Translations under genes and position numbers: made by a program | Shown: positions 11,432 to 23,339 of the stretch, piece after piece | How the letters are laid out: every line of letters starts with the position of its first letter | Numbering within the stretch: position 1 is the first letter of the stretch | The notes under the pieces: model-generated | What the model saw: the letters and a program-made list of their open reading frames with translations, nothing else | What the model was told of the DNA's origin: nothing | Database searches by the model: none | Assembly: GCA_958295665.1 (NCBI GenBank) | Contig: OY282559.1 | Location: 256,126,461 to 256,190,460, forward strand | Source of the DNA: Tipula vernalis | Lineage: Eukaryota > Arthropoda > Insecta > Diptera > Tipulidae | DNA length: 64,000 nt | Direction of reading: 5' to 3'

Positions 11432-12104
11432 TGTAGCGACCGATTTAAATTTCAAATAAAATAAAATTTCAATCGCGCTCCAATTGCAAAATAACGTAAT
11501 CGTATTTTGCGCTAACATTCAGGCGTTAGTCAAATCATTTACCAAAAATACATTCTCTTTGGTTGTCATGCGCGCTCGCAATAACCAAAGATTGAACGGT
11601 AGATGAAATAAATAATGTAGTCAAATTGCTTTCTATTTTACATATAAAACCACGATGTTTTTATTTGTACTTTTTATTACCATCCGGCATGTCCAAAATT
11701 TCGTGAAATAATCACGACGGTATAATACATACATATTTAATATATACAACGAATTCATATTATTATACTACTTTGCTCGTCATACGTCCATATTAAATTT
11801 GCGTACACTATAACCCACTCACCCCAATACAGCCAAGCTTTTTCGAGGGGAATCAAAATCGTTCGCGCATTATTTCGAGTTTTGCTTTTTATTTTGAGAA
11901 GCAGTATATACACGACGCGCAAGTAAAACGGTGGTGCTAAATATATAATAATAAAATTGTTTGAAAATAAAGTTTCATAATAATTAATAAAAATTTTTTT
12001 TTTATAAATAAATAAATAAATAATAATTTTTAATAATTAATAATTTAATAAATTAATTACCTGAGTTTTTATTTTATTTAAAAAAACCAAGGAACCATAC
12101 TACA
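11432..12104 (+). repeat. Gypsy 3' LTR
   Basis: Starts TGTAGCGACC and ends CATACTACA, directly followed by the AGCA target duplication. Differences from the 5' LTR: one T-to-A before the T run, a T run of 10 instead of 12, and one G-to-A in GAGTTTTTGTTTT. Confidence 0.97.
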
Positions 12105-14506
12105 AGCATATGAAGAGGCAAATGTACGATTTGTATGATTTTTGCCCGCGTCCTTTTGTTAGATGAATTACGATGGGCCCGGCGTAGTCTACTCCAGTTT
12201 TAATGAATGGTCGTATCAACTCGACCCGGGAGCTAGGTAAATTTCCCATTAATTGTTGTTGGCACTCTGCCTTAAACCTTGTGCATATGACGCATTTCTG
12301 AATCACTTCTTTAGCCCGTTGTTTTCCATTTGGTACCCAATATTCCTGCCGCATGAGAGACAGAAGAAGAGTGGGGCCTGCGTGTTTATGGTCTATACGA
12401 AGGTCGCGAAGAATCAGTAGCGTGATAACTGATTTTGGATGGAGAATAATTGGGTGTTTCGTCGCGTAAGAAACTGTGCTATTTTAAAGTCGGCCTCCAA
12501 CGCGAATTATCCCGAAACTATCTATAAACGGGTTTAATGATTTTAGGCTGCTGTTCTTATTGATGGCTCCGTTAGATTGAAGCGCCAATATGTCGTCTTG
12601 ATAAAATCGTCGTTGTTCGTGCTGATAAATTATATGCAGAATATGAATCAACTCCTCACGCCGAAGATGGATGCCACTGATTTTGGTTTCCTTGGACTTT
12701 CTGGCATTTCCGATGAATCGTACGACGTACCCCAAAACTCTTTCTAGCTTCCGGAATGATGAATATTGATTTGCGAGGTCGATGAGCCACTCGTTTTGTT
12801 CGGCGCAATTGAAGGTGAGTATTATGGGTTTGTTTGACCTCTCCTCATTGTTCCCATAGTGTTTGGACTGCGTTGGCCAAGATTCAATTGATTTAGATAG
12901 CCAATTCGGACCATTCCACCAAAGGGAATGCGATTTGAGTTCACTTGGAGAGAGGCCTCTGGGTGCGCAGTCAGCGGGATTATCAGCAGATGGAACGTGC
13001 CTCCAATTATCTCGAGATGAGGTGGATAGAATTTCTGCTGTGCGATTGCCTACGAAGGTACTCCAACGTCGTGGATGACTGCTGAGCCAGTCTAACACAA
13101 TTCGGGAATCGGTCCATAAATATGTTTGATTTATTTTGTAGCTGGATTCTTCTTTAACGGTTTCCACTAGTGTGGCTAATAGTAGTGCGGCACACAGCTC
13201 AAAACGGGGAAGCGACTGCTGCCTGATGGGTGCTACTCTTGTTTTGGAGGAAATGAGGTTTATATGGATTTTTCATCCGAATTCGTTATTCGCAGGAATA
13301 TTACGGCGGCATAAGCTGATTGACTAGCATCGCAGAATCCGTGAACGTCAATAATGGAGCCCTGGTAAAACTGCACGAATCTGGGAATAGATATAGAATT
13401 TATAGTCTTCAGATTAGATCTTATTTTCGACCAAATAACGCCTTTGTCGTGTGGGAGCGGATCGTCCCATCCTATATTGTCTGCCCAGAGCATTTGCAGT
13501 ATTTCCGATACCTGTGATTTCAGTTGCATTGCTGTATTTTCATTGTCAGCCCCGGTCATGACATCATCTACATATATGTCCTTGTTTATGACATGAGCAG
13601 CTGCAGGTGCAGAATTTTCATTTTCCTTTGCTATTTGCTGAAGTGCTCTGGTAGCGAGGTATGATGCAGACGTTAACCCGTATGTTACGGTTGACAAACG
13701 GAAATGGCGAATGGGATCTGATGGATTAGATCGCCAGACAATTTTTTGAAAGTTTGTGTCCTCTGGCGAAACGTCGATCTGTCGGCGGAGAAGGCGATCT
13801 TACGCTCTCGGAAGCGTAGAATGACGGCATACAAGCTAGATTGCACGGTGGGCCCGATTGTTAAACAATCATTGAGTGATAGGCCGGTGCTGGATTTGGC
13901 TGATCCGTCGAAAACTACTCTAATCTTGCTGGTGGTACCAGAGGCTTTGAGCACCCCATGATGAGGCAAATAAAAACCGTTTCCTGATTGTTTATTCGGA
14001 GAGATTTCCACCATATGATTTAGCCGTTGATATTCATCCATGAACTCGTGATACAACTTGGCAAAGTGTGGATCACGAATAAAACGGCGCTCCATTGCCC
14101 TCAGTCGTTGGATTGCTAGTGGTAGTGATTCGCCCAAATTTTCTGGTGACTCCTTAAAGGGAAGCTTGACAGTTAATCGTCCTTGAGCGCTCCGTTTAAA
14201 GTTTTTTATAAAATGGTCCTCGCAGAAAGCTTCTTCTGGAGAAAGAATTTTGCCTCGCGGATTCAGCGACTCTAATTCCCAGAACTTGCGTAAACCTCGA
14301 TCTATATTTACCATCTCAGAAACTACTCAGCCGAATATGGTGTTTTGAAGAATTGGCTCGTTTGGGCCACCTTTGATCTGGCCGTTTCTTATAACGTTGA
14401 AAAATTGGTCAGCACCAATGAGTACGTCGATGGAACCTGGTGTATCAAATTGCGGATCGGCCATTTTCAGTGCGGTGTACGACTTTAAATTAACTGACAA
14501 TCTGCG
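12105..14506 (-). pseudogene. BEL pol, middle: RT, RNase H, integrase zinc domain
   Basis: Reading downward from about 14506: GADQFFNV, FGWVVS-like (its Trp is now TGA), the RT region PHHGVLKASGTTSKIRVVFDGSA and LNDCLTIGPTVQSSL, the BEL-typical catalytic box DIYVDDVMTGAD (about 13570), RNase H TYLWTDSRIVLDWL and ADNPADCAPRGL, then RVGGRL, the zinc-domain MRQEYWVPNGKQRAKEVIQKCVICTRF, and VDYAGPI with the first integrase Asp. Damage: a small deletion near 13783 that removes the segment after AFSAD and shifts frame, a frameshift near 13265, an in-frame TAA at 12484 and a TGA near 14325. Last frame joins 5529 downstream of the Gypsy insertion. Confidence 0.9.
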
Positions 14507-16072
14507 TCATGGTAGAGCATTAGTTATTTTTGGCATTATAAGAGCCTCAATGGTAAATTCAGGTAGGGATTCTGGTTTTATATTTATCAAAACAAGCCCT
14601 TTAGAAACTTCACATCCAGATAAGCCTAATCCACTGATTGGTATGCGCGCGTTTTGCCTTTTTAATCGAAGCCGTTGAACACATGATTCAGTGACAAAGC
14701 TAGCCTGTGATCCGGAATCTAAGAGAGCTCTGCATGTTATGGTTTTTCCGGAGTCATTAACGGCATTAATAATTGCTGTGGGAAGAATTGAACAGGTTGT
14801 CATATTTTGTATGTGAAAAGTTGTTACCTGATCTGATGATGTAGATGGTGAGTTTTCTTGTAGTTCACCGAGATTTTCAGCTTGATGCATAAGAGTGTTG
14901 TGCTTCTTGCCACATTTTTGGCATCTACGTCTGGAGAGGCAACGAAATACCGGGTGATTATTGCCGAGGCAATTGATGCATCGGTTGTTCTTCTTCGTGA
15001 ACTCTGTTCGTCCTTTTGTATCTAAGGATTGAAACTGGTTACAATGGAATAATGAATGACCTGGGTTTTGGCACATGGCTCATTGGAACGGGACGTTTGA
15101 TTTTGTAGCCGTATGACTTTCAACTCGTTCTTCATAGCCATTGGAAGTGACATGGCTTTTCACTTCAAGTTTTGAATTGGCTCGCTTAGGTGTGGTTTGA
15201 AGTGATTCGAGGGTGTCTATGCGCCGACCCAGAAATTTGAAGAACTCCGAGAGTTCCGGATTATCCATCTCCGCCTATTGTTCCGCCCAAAGAGCCTTGG
15301 ATTTGTCGTCCAACTTTTGTCGCAGGATAAAGATTAGCCAGTGATCCCTGGTTTCGGCCATCTCACCAAGGGCGTGGAGACCTCGAATAACTTCGTCTGA
15401 AGTGTCCATCAGGCGTTTAATAGTGTTTGCGTTTGGGCTATGAATAACTGGTTGCTCGACGAATGTTCGAATGAAGGTATTAATTATTTGCTTCTTTCGA
15501 TTATACCTCTCCTTTAGTTTGTTGAGAGCTTCTATATAATTGCCTACGGTTACCGCTATATGCCGCAGAAGCACAGCTGCTTCCCCTCGTAAGAGTCCCT
15601 TTAGGTACTGGAACTTCTGTACCGGGTTCAATTTGGGCGATTTGTGTATGGTGCTAGTGTATAAGTCAAAAAATGACTGCCACTCCGAGTAATCTCCAGC
15701 AAATGATGACATGTGAATCTTTGGCAGTTTGATTTGATTATGCTCTCCAGTGTGAGTTTCGTTCTGTGAGACATCTAGACTTATCGCACCTTGATTGAGG
15801 CCCTTAGCTCGAATCCACTTATTAAAAGATGTGATGGCGGTGTAGTAGCTTTCTTCGTACGATGAATCACTTTCCTCGTTAATGTCGACTGTAAAGATGC
15901 GCGTTTCGAGTGCCGTGAACTCCTCCATTAGCGTTTCCACGCGACGCAACCGCGTGGTCAATTCACCTATGTCGGTGTGGGCATGATCTTGTTTAGCGTA
16001 CTTCACGAGATTGGTTAATTTGCCCTTGTTAGTACTGCGCTGTTTTTTGAGAGCCGCGAGATTTTCGGACAT
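14507..16072 (-). pseudogene. BEL gag and protease
   Basis: Starts with ATG at 16072 (MSENLAALKKQRSTNKGKL). The gag has the BEL/Pao domains LPKIHMSSFAGDYSEWQSFFDLYTS and LNPVQKFQYLKGLLRGEA, then a zinc-knuckle array CINCLGNNHPVFRC...CQKCGKKHNTLMH at about 14985-14895, and the protease motif ALLDSGSQASFVTE at about 14740. Three in-frame stops break one reading frame: TAG at 15275, TGA at about 15077 and TGA at about 14507. All are single-base changes from sense codons, so decay is by point mutation rather than rearrangement. Confidence 0.9.
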
Positions 16073-16353
16073 GATGACTCAGAATGGATAGCACTTTGTT
16101 TAGATCAAAGATAATAACTTTATACACCGAGTCTTAACACACTTTGTATACACTGATCACTGTTATGCCGTAAAAAATAATTGTACGATTGGAGTAAACC
16201 GAAAAAAAAAACAATAAACTGAACCGAAATTCAACTAACCCACTTTATTGTATCGAAAATATTTTTTAATTTGCTTTGAGTATGAAGATAAAAAATGGCT
16301 ACTTATCTAAATAACATGTGGTGTATCCTCGTCTCAACAAGCTGCAATATCAC

Positions 16354-19300
16354 CAGGGTGGTCATTTTGTGGTGCTATATCACATTTGGTGATAAAACTG
16401 TGATAAACTGACATTTGTCGTGGCTTACTGCGGTCCCAACTTGGATGAACAACGTCACGTCGTATAATGATTTGAATGAAAATGACCACAATATCTTCCT
16501 TCTTACTTCTTCAAGTGGAAAAAATTGTTTATTTTGTTGTTTAATTTTTTTTTATATGGAGTTTGGTTAAAAACACCTCTAATCAAAATTTCAAAAAATG
16601 AATGAAATTTACATTGACGCTAATGATAAATAAATGATATTTATTAACAAAATAATCATGTATATATTATTGAAATAAAATTAATGGATTATTGTTAAAT
16701 TTACAGGAAAACGGAGTATAAAAATCAACAATTATTTTAGTTTTGTGTATTAAATTGTATCTTAAAAGAACCATTCTAGTAGCCTAGAATAAGAAATTTC
16801 ACAAAAACAATCATCCTTCTAATAGAAATGGACAAAAAATAAGCAATTCTTAAACGAAAATCAACATAAACCATCTGATATAACCTCACTAAATGCAAAT
16901 AATGGTCGGTGTTTAAACATGAAATTCTAATAAACCAAAGGGTTTTCTAGTTAGGTTAACTTAAAAATATAATAATTAGTCTTTTGATAACAAACAATTT
17001 TGTTTTGCATTGATATCATGATAATTTTCATTCATTTTTTTAAAATTTTAATTTAATTGTTTTATATCAAACTATATGGAGTTTGATCGAAAGCAACTAA
17101 ATTAAAGTTTAAAAAAATGAATGAAAGTTACTGTGATACGAACTGCAAAACAAAATTGTTGATTAACAAAAGACTAATTATTATATTTTTAAGTTAACAT
17201 AACTAGAAAACCCTTTGGTTTATTAGAATTTCATGTTTAAACACCAACCATTATTTGCATTTTGTGAGGTTATGTCAGATGGTTTATGTTGATTTTCGTT
17301 TAAGAATTGCTTATTTTTTGTCCATTTCTGTTAGAAGGATGATTGTTTTTGTGAAATTTGTTATTCAAGGCTACTAGAATGGTTCTTTTAACATACAATT
17401 TAATACATAAAACTAAAATAATTGTTGATTTTTATATTACATAGCAATATAAAAATCAACAATTGAGGTTACGTGTCAAATCATCACTTTGATTCATTGC
17501 TTTCCCCTTAAAATTCATTTTGCAGTGTTGTCATTTTGTGGTAATTTATCACATTTGGCGATACTGTGCGAAAAATAAATTGTCGTTGCTAACTATGGTG
17601 TTGTCATGGATGAATATCGTCAAGTCGAATAATGATTTAAATGAAAAAGACCACAACTTCTTCCGTCTTACTTTTACAAGTGGAAAAAATTGTTTATTTT
17701 GTTGTTTACATTTGTTTTATATGGAGTTTAGTTAAAAAAAGCTCTAATAAAAATATCAAAAAATGAATGAAATTTACATTGACGCGAAATATAAATGAAT
17801 GATATTTATTAACAAAATGATCATTTATATATTTTTGAAATAAAATTAATGGGTTATTGTTAAATTTACAAGAAAAACGAAATACAAAAATCAACAATTA
17901 TTTTAATTTTGTGTAGTAAATTATTTGTTAAAAATCAAGGTATACAGAAAAAATAGGTAGTATATTCCCGTGTCTCATTTTTGTCTTTCTTTGCGCATCA
18001 CGTCACGTGTAGTCAAAAAAACACATTTGTATATGAAGTTTGGCGGTTTTTTGATTAATTTTTTAAATAAATCAAGAATAATCGTAATTTTTTTTTACAA
18101 ACCGTATTTACAATTGATAATGATAGTTTACCGAGACCCTTTTTATGCTTTATATTTTTTTTATGGTCCAAATATTTGAGAAATAATTCCTTCGAGTATA
18201 TAATGTCTAAGATAAATGGAAAAAAGGGTAGACAAAATTATGAGTACATAACATAAAACAATTAAATTAGTAAATGTTTTTGGTCATTCATGTATTCAAC
18301 ATATGTACGTACCAATTATTAAAATTTTTATTTCTTTACGTTATGTACTCAAATTTTTGCCATCTATTTTCGTTTGGCTTCAAATTATTGGTATCCACGT
18401 ACCTATTCAAATATTATGTTCATATTCAACGTTAAATATATGTAAATGTAAAAATATATTAAATAAAAATTCAGTTCACAAATTATTGTTTTCAGTTCAC
18501 AAAAAATTGTTTTTTAGGTGTAAAATGTTTTTTAAAATTCAGTTATTAAACGCCCAGTTAATAGAAAACATAAATTTGAAAAAACGGAAATTAAATAAAA
18601 CTATAAATTAAAATTAAATCTCTGGCTTATTTCATTTATTGTCTTATGGTATTCAAATTTAGTATATTTAAAATCGAATACTCCCAAATTTTTGAATTAA
18701 ATAATTAAAATCTAAACGTTCTCTGCATTTAACAAAAAAAATTTACTCATAAATTCCGAAACTTGTTATGCAATGTGCTCAAACAGTCTGCTCTAGACAC
18801 GAATATTAAAACATGCTTATTTTCGCGATTTAATTCCAAAAGTATTGCAGTATATAACTAAAATAAAAATTGAAATGTTTAATTTTAACATAAAGTCGAA
18901 AAACAATAAATGGCAAGAATAAAAAAAAATTTATTTATTTTCCATTTATTTAAAAAATTAATAAAAACATCACGAAACTCCATATAAATATCAGCATTTT
19001 TGACAACACGTGACGTCAAATTGTGAAAAAAGTATGGCAACAGCATGCGCAATATTGTACCTTTATTTTCTGTATATCTTGGTTAAAAATAACATTCTAG
19101 TTGCCTAGAATAACAAATTTCTTCGGGAGCTCACAAAGGACAAAAAAATATTCTTAAACAAAAAATCAACATAAACCATCTGACATAACCCCACAAAATG
19201 CAAATATTGGTCAATGCTTAAACATCAAATTCTAACAAATCAAAGGCTTTTCAAGTTATGTTATGTTAAAAATATATTAATTGGTCTTTTTTCAATCGAC

Positions 19301-19758
19301 AATTTTGTTTTGCACTTCGTATCATGATAATTTTCATTAATTTTTTTGAAACTTTAATTTGGTTGTTTTTGATCAAACTCCAAATAGTTTGATGGAAAAC
19401 CACTAAATTGGGATATTAAAAAAATGAATGAAAATTATCATGAAACTAAGTGCAAAATAAAATTGTTGATTGACAAAGGACTGATTATTATATTTTTAAC
19501 ATTTTATTTAAATAATAAGCATCTTTGCATTCAAGTATTACTTTATCATCACACAAATAGCACTTCGTATAAAATTTTCATATAATGTCATTTGAGGTTA
19601 TGTGGAAACGTCAACTTATCACTTTGATTCATCATTTTCCCCTTAAAATTCATTTTGCAGGGGTGTGTTTGTAGACTTTCTCCATTTTTTTATATCACAC
19701 AAAAAAGTCTCCACTAGTGATATAAAGGTGTGATATAGCACCACAAAATGACCACCTG
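16354..19758. mobile_element. Foldback/TIR element, tandem dimer, inserted in the BEL leader
   Basis: The ends are perfect 28-bp inverted repeats (16357-16384, GGTGGTCATTTTGTGGTGCT..., and 19729-19756). Inside are two direct copies of a unit of about 1.1 kb: 16357-17525 and 17526-19758 (the second split by another element). Each unit is itself a long imperfect palindrome, centred near 17083 and 19383, and each carries ATGAATGAAA, CAAAATTGTTGAT and ACCATTCTAG blocks. No transposase is encoded. The flanks share an imperfect TCTCAACAA(TG)GCTGC (16332-16346 and 19760-19776) but no exact target duplication. It must be younger than BEL, since the BEL leader lies on both sides. Superfamily not recognised. 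Confidence 0.8.
17936..19081. mobile_element. Nested TIR element with 9-bp target duplication
   Basis: Ends CAAGGTATACAGAAAA and the complement of CAAGATATACAGAAAA (15 of 16 match), flanked by GTTAAAAAT on both sides (17927-17935, 19082-19090). The sequence joined across it matches the uninterrupted first copy of the host repeat around 16755-16790, which proves the insertion. The arms stay similar inward, sharing CACGTCACGTGT-type blocks. No coding capacity is seen. A 9-bp duplication is compatible with Mutator-like elements; an 8-bp reading would also allow P or hAT. Confidence 0.8.
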
Positions 19759-19888
19759 ATCTCAACAATGGCTGCTTTGTATATTCAGCGTTGATTTCCG
19801 GATGATTTTGTAATTTATTTACAGCTCCCTTCTGAATGACAAAGTTGACTATATGTTAATGTGCCGGTGCGGATAATTCGGACGATTA

Positions 19889-19905
19889 TCCGGCTCGAAG
19901 GACCA
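19889..19905 (-). promoter_or_regulatory. BEL primer-binding site, tRNA-Tyr
   Basis: Plus-strand TCCGGCTCGAAGGACCA equals the 3' end of insect tRNA-Tyr including CCA. The minus strand is therefore a 17-base primer site, three bases from the LTR. This fixes the LTR end and the orientation of the BEL element. Confidence 0.85.
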
Positions 19906-19908
19906 GAA

Positions 19909-20205
19909 TGTCGGGGTACAGCCGCGAATAATAAAAGTTGTAAGCCTTTTATTTTTATTTACTGTCACAGCTTGTACTTATAATCCCGAGTTGAGGTTAT
20001 GGTAAGATGTTTTATTGTGTGGCGGATATATGCGGTGTAGTTGAATCAAACACGTATCCACGTTTTATTTCCAATTAAAAAAGTATTTTTGATTAAATGT
20101 TTATAATTTATTAATTTTGATTTTAGTTTTTATTATTTTGTTGTTAACCATTTCAAAGGTATCGCGCAAGTGACTTTTGAGAAAAAAAATTGTTATACCT
20201 AAAAT
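19909..20205 (-). repeat. BEL 5' LTR (or its shared part)
   Basis: Same orientation and near-identical to 3789-4091. It ends abruptly at CCTAAAAT, next to the Helentron terminus, so its outer edge may have been cut or overwritten there. Confidence 0.75.
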
Positions 20206-20211
20206 ATAAAT

Positions 20212-23124
20212 AAAATACCGGCCACTCATTGCTGGCTCAGTCTACGGTATATTCTGGTTAAATAGAAAAGGAAGAAAAGAGAAAGCACACGTTTCTAATA
20301 TGTTAATTTTCGCAATATACAAGTATTCAATATTATACAATATTTTTTGTTGTTCCATTGTCTGTGAAGATATAGAGGCTGACTGGCTTGCCGACTCTAT
20401 AACACGCAACGTATAACGGTCCATCTAAACCGCACAATTCTAAAGATTGGTCCTGAGCTTTGTTGATGGTGATTGCAAACGCCAATCGAATTGGGAATTG
20501 CAATCTCTTAAATTGAAATATCATATCCGTTGAAATCATAGGAATGCGAGGAATGAGGACATCTTCACCTTTGAATGGTCCTGTCAGAATTGTTGCTTCT
20601 ACGACGCTGCTCATTAATTGTTTTACTGCAAGCCGCGTGCGGTTGCAAAGTTCCGGCTGATTGATATTTCGCAACATGATAATTGACATGCCGATTTTCA
20701 ATTGCAGTACGTGCCCTAGCAGATCGAGTGAATTCAAAAATTCTAATGGATAATTCACCGCTTCATCTGTTTCCACAACAGTGTCGACCAACTTGTATGT
20801 GACTGTCTCGCTTTGAATTTTAAACTGAATAATATTGTTAAGTTCGTAAACGTCTTTGTTCTTGGCGGCAAGAATAGCTCGTTCACTCAGCCAATCGTGA
20901 TTCTTATAATTAGTTTCAATATTGTGAAAAACTTTTTCAGCCAATTCTTCTTTTGACGTCACTAAATTGCAGAAGTTATGAGATAATGAAATTCGTCCTG
21001 AGGTTAGATCAACCGGCACCTTTCCGTTCCCAATTTACAGTAATTAATATGAGAATATTTCAGCTCATCGGTCGTTTTGCAGATGAACACGCATATTTGT
21101 AGTTAATTTCAGCGTCTTAACGTGTCACCACAAAATAGAGTAATTCAGGCAAGCATTTATTTCGTCCAGAGCATCGAGTGTTTTTTTATGTGCCATTGTG
21201 CATTCATCCTTAACAATAAATTTCCATTTCTGCAACACTTTTCCCATGCCGCATGCTTTGGAAATGTTGCAAGTGGGAGTTTCAATGAATAGCGTTCAAT
21301 AGCAATTTAAATGCGAAATCAGCAGTCCTTGCACCTGGTAGCAATCTCACAGCTATATTCCGGGCGACGCAAGAGCTAAGGCTATGTAATTTTGGGATCG
21401 AATTGTTGCCAAAATCAATGTAAAAAGGGACGTTTAACCAGTTCTTCCTGGCGCATCTAAGAAAAAGATTTCTCCACACAATTTGCATTATTTGATCGTT
21501 AATGACTTTTTCTCAAGCGTTATCTTAGAAACATTTGAATACACATACGACAAAAGATCACCGTGTTGTAATTTTGTTCAAGACGTAATTCCACATCGAA
21601 AGAAGGAGTAGCAGATCGATTCGATTGGCATTCCCAATTGATTGGGAACTTTGTTCGCGATTTTTAAGCAAAAATCTTCAATCATTATCAACGCTTCCTA
21701 TTACTTCTTTCTGGTTGACTGCATTCCTATCACTTCTTTCTGGTTGAATACCAAAAACTGCCATGTCGCTGCCTTTATTCACGTACTTAGAAATGTATTT
21801 GATCAATTTAACGGAGTTACCGTTTTTAATAGAAAAGGCGAAATATGGAACAGCCCACCGCCATGATCCACTGATCTTTTTCTGTATAAAGGATATCTAT
21901 CGTTTCCTGTAACTGTGTTGGATACTAATGCTCAAAGATATCGCTTGGAGCATTTTCCATCTATCATGCTGGTGAATTTAGATTCAGTGTCCCGCAAGTT
22001 CCATCTACAATATCATATTTTTAGTTACAACTTCATGCAAATCTTTATCGTCGTCGGCATCGGATATTTTAGCGCATATTACATTGTCGATTTGCCAGCC
22101 AAACACTTCATGTTTTACCATGAAATCAATCAGCGATTTCCGCTTCTGTCTAAAAACACGTGCTTTGATGTCATGCCTATCCACCGGCGATTGCCCGGGA
22201 AGTAAGAGCTGTTGTATATCGTCCCAAGCTGGATTGCTTGTAAATGTAATAAATAGGTCTGGGTGCCCGTAGTGAAAAACTTATTCAATTGCATCTTGGT
22301 GGAACTCAAGCATATGACGTGGACTGCCTGTATATGAAGGTGACAAAATCTTTAGTCTTCCAACGTTAGCGTATTACCGTTATTGACAACTGCATCTCGC
22401 AAATGAACGTATTTTTTAGAGCGAAGCTTGGTCTGATCCAAACTGATGAATAACAAACGTTCTGTTTCAATTTTTGCATACATATCTACAATGTATCTAT
22501 ACAAAGACGATTGCAATCGCCTGATTACTAAGCATGAAGTCGTGCTTGACGCTGATCTGCTGTTTCTCGCTGACGTCTTTCAGCCATCCTCAGCCTTTCG
22601 CTTTCAATCTGTTGAGAATGAAGCAGATCTGACGCTGCAGAATGCGATCGCCGTGCCCGCAACCGTGCATCCTAACGACTGGCTGAGCGTCGCGCTGCTG
22701 TTTCCTCGGTACATATTTTAACCATTCTTTGTCTGTTTCGCTCGTTCGCTGATACCCGTACTTCCTCAGTTTGATCTGCAATTGTTCGTCGCAGTGCTTC
22801 CCCTCCGCGAGTTCGACAACTTAAGCGTGATTTTCTGCGAGGCATTATTTTGATGAACTAATCAATGCAATCGGAAATATTGAAAATTCTAAGTGACAGT
22901 AGTTAGTTGTCAAGAAGAATGCTGTGAGGCAAGACCAATGTTTAGTGTTGCTTGTGTTGCTGTTACGTTCAACAGATGGTGCTGTTTTTCAAAAAAAGGC
23001 GTCACAGGCGAGTTAGCGCGTATTCAAATACAACGTTGTGTCAAAATTTCAAAGCAATCTATGAAGAACTTTCGGAGATTTAAGAGTTTGAACCAACAAA
23101 CCTTTACATTTTTATTTATATAGA
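20212..23124 (-). mobile_element. Decayed Helentron (Helitron group)
   Basis: Minus-strand remains in order. The N-terminus starts at ATG 22845 with MPRRKSRLSCR and an Arg/Glu-rich stretch (ETADQRQARL), broken by a stop near 22672. Many damaged frames follow. A PIF1-type helicase nucleotide-binding region (PGARTADFAFKLLL, its Gly-Lys-Thr destroyed) lies near 21340. The helicase C-terminus is at 21019-20333, with LKIGMSIIMLRNIN, LPFDLA-like PIRLAFAITINKAQDQSLE and VACYRVG. The 3' terminus has ACTGAGCCAGCAATG...GGCCGG on the minus strand, like insect Helitron ends. The other edge has a TTTTTATTTATATAGAT-type end near 23124. The rolling-circle nuclease part is not recognisable. Non-autonomous, old. 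Confidence 0.8.
20333..21019 (-). pseudogene. Helitron PIF1-like helicase, C-terminal part
   Basis: The longest surviving frame of the Helentron, 228 residues. It contains LSERAILAAKNKDVYELN, the YPLEFLNSL turn, LKIGMSIIMLRNINQPELCNRTRLAV and the final helicase motif region QFPIRLAFAITINKAQDQSLELCGLDG, which in PIF1/Helitron helicases carries the conserved T-x-x-K-x-Q-(G/S) signature. The enzyme would unwind DNA during rolling-circle transposition. Its upstream helicase motifs lie in other, broken frames, so the gene is dead. Confidence 0.85.
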
Positions 23125-23339
23125 TTATCTTTTACTTGAGCTTTCCGACTTAATTCAAGACCATTTTCAAAAGCGTTTTGTTGTTTGCAAACAGGAATTT
23201 TCAAAACAAACTATAAAATTTTTTCCGTAGAAACCAGAAGTGCTATATCTCGACTAAAATTTTCCGTTTAAATGGTTTCCGGTTTTGCCAAAGAAATTTG
23301 TAGTAAAATATTACGAAAAATAATGTCTTACCAATTATA
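23125..23339. other. Spacer between Helentron and Penelope fragment
   Basis: No gene or repeat recognised. Confidence 0.5.

Larger units (their letters stand above)
5530..12104 (+). mobile_element. CsRn1-clade Ty3/Gypsy retrotransposon, complete and apparently intact
   Basis: Complete 6.6-kb element: LTRs of 675 and 673 bases (both TGTAG...CTACA), tRNA-Trp primer site, gag, frameshift site, pol, polypurine tract. It is flanked by a 4-bp target duplication AGCA (5526-5529 and 12105-12108). The LTRs differ by two substitutions and a 2-base T-run change, so the insertion is young. Three features place it in the CsRn1 clade: the tRNA-Trp primer, a CHCC rather than CCHC gag motif, and the RT/integrase style. 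Only 37 bases separate pol from the 3' LTR, so there is no env gene. It sits inside the BEL integrase frame, opposite in orientation. Confidence 0.95.
3789..20205 (-). mobile_element. BEL/Pao LTR retrotransposon, degraded, with two nested insertions
   Basis: Reading on the minus strand: a repeat copy at 20205-19909, a tRNA-Tyr primer site at 19905-19889, leader, gag with zinc knuckles, protease, RT, RNase H, integrase, then a second copy of the same repeat at 4091-3789. The two repeats are in the same orientation and nearly identical over about 300 bases, so I call them LTRs. Removing the Gypsy element (5530-12104) and the foldback element (16354-19758) leaves roughly 6.4 kb, normal for BEL. 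Several in-frame stops and frameshifts make it dead. The outer LTR ends lack a clear TG/CA on one side and no target duplication is visible, so the outer boundaries are approximate; the 20205 end abuts the Helentron. Confidence 0.85.

Noticed and set aside
16332..19776. TCTCAACAA...GCTGC as the target duplication of the foldback dimer
   Set aside because: The two copies differ by a 2-base insertion and stand at different distances from the ends, so they are not a clean duplication; kept only as an observation.
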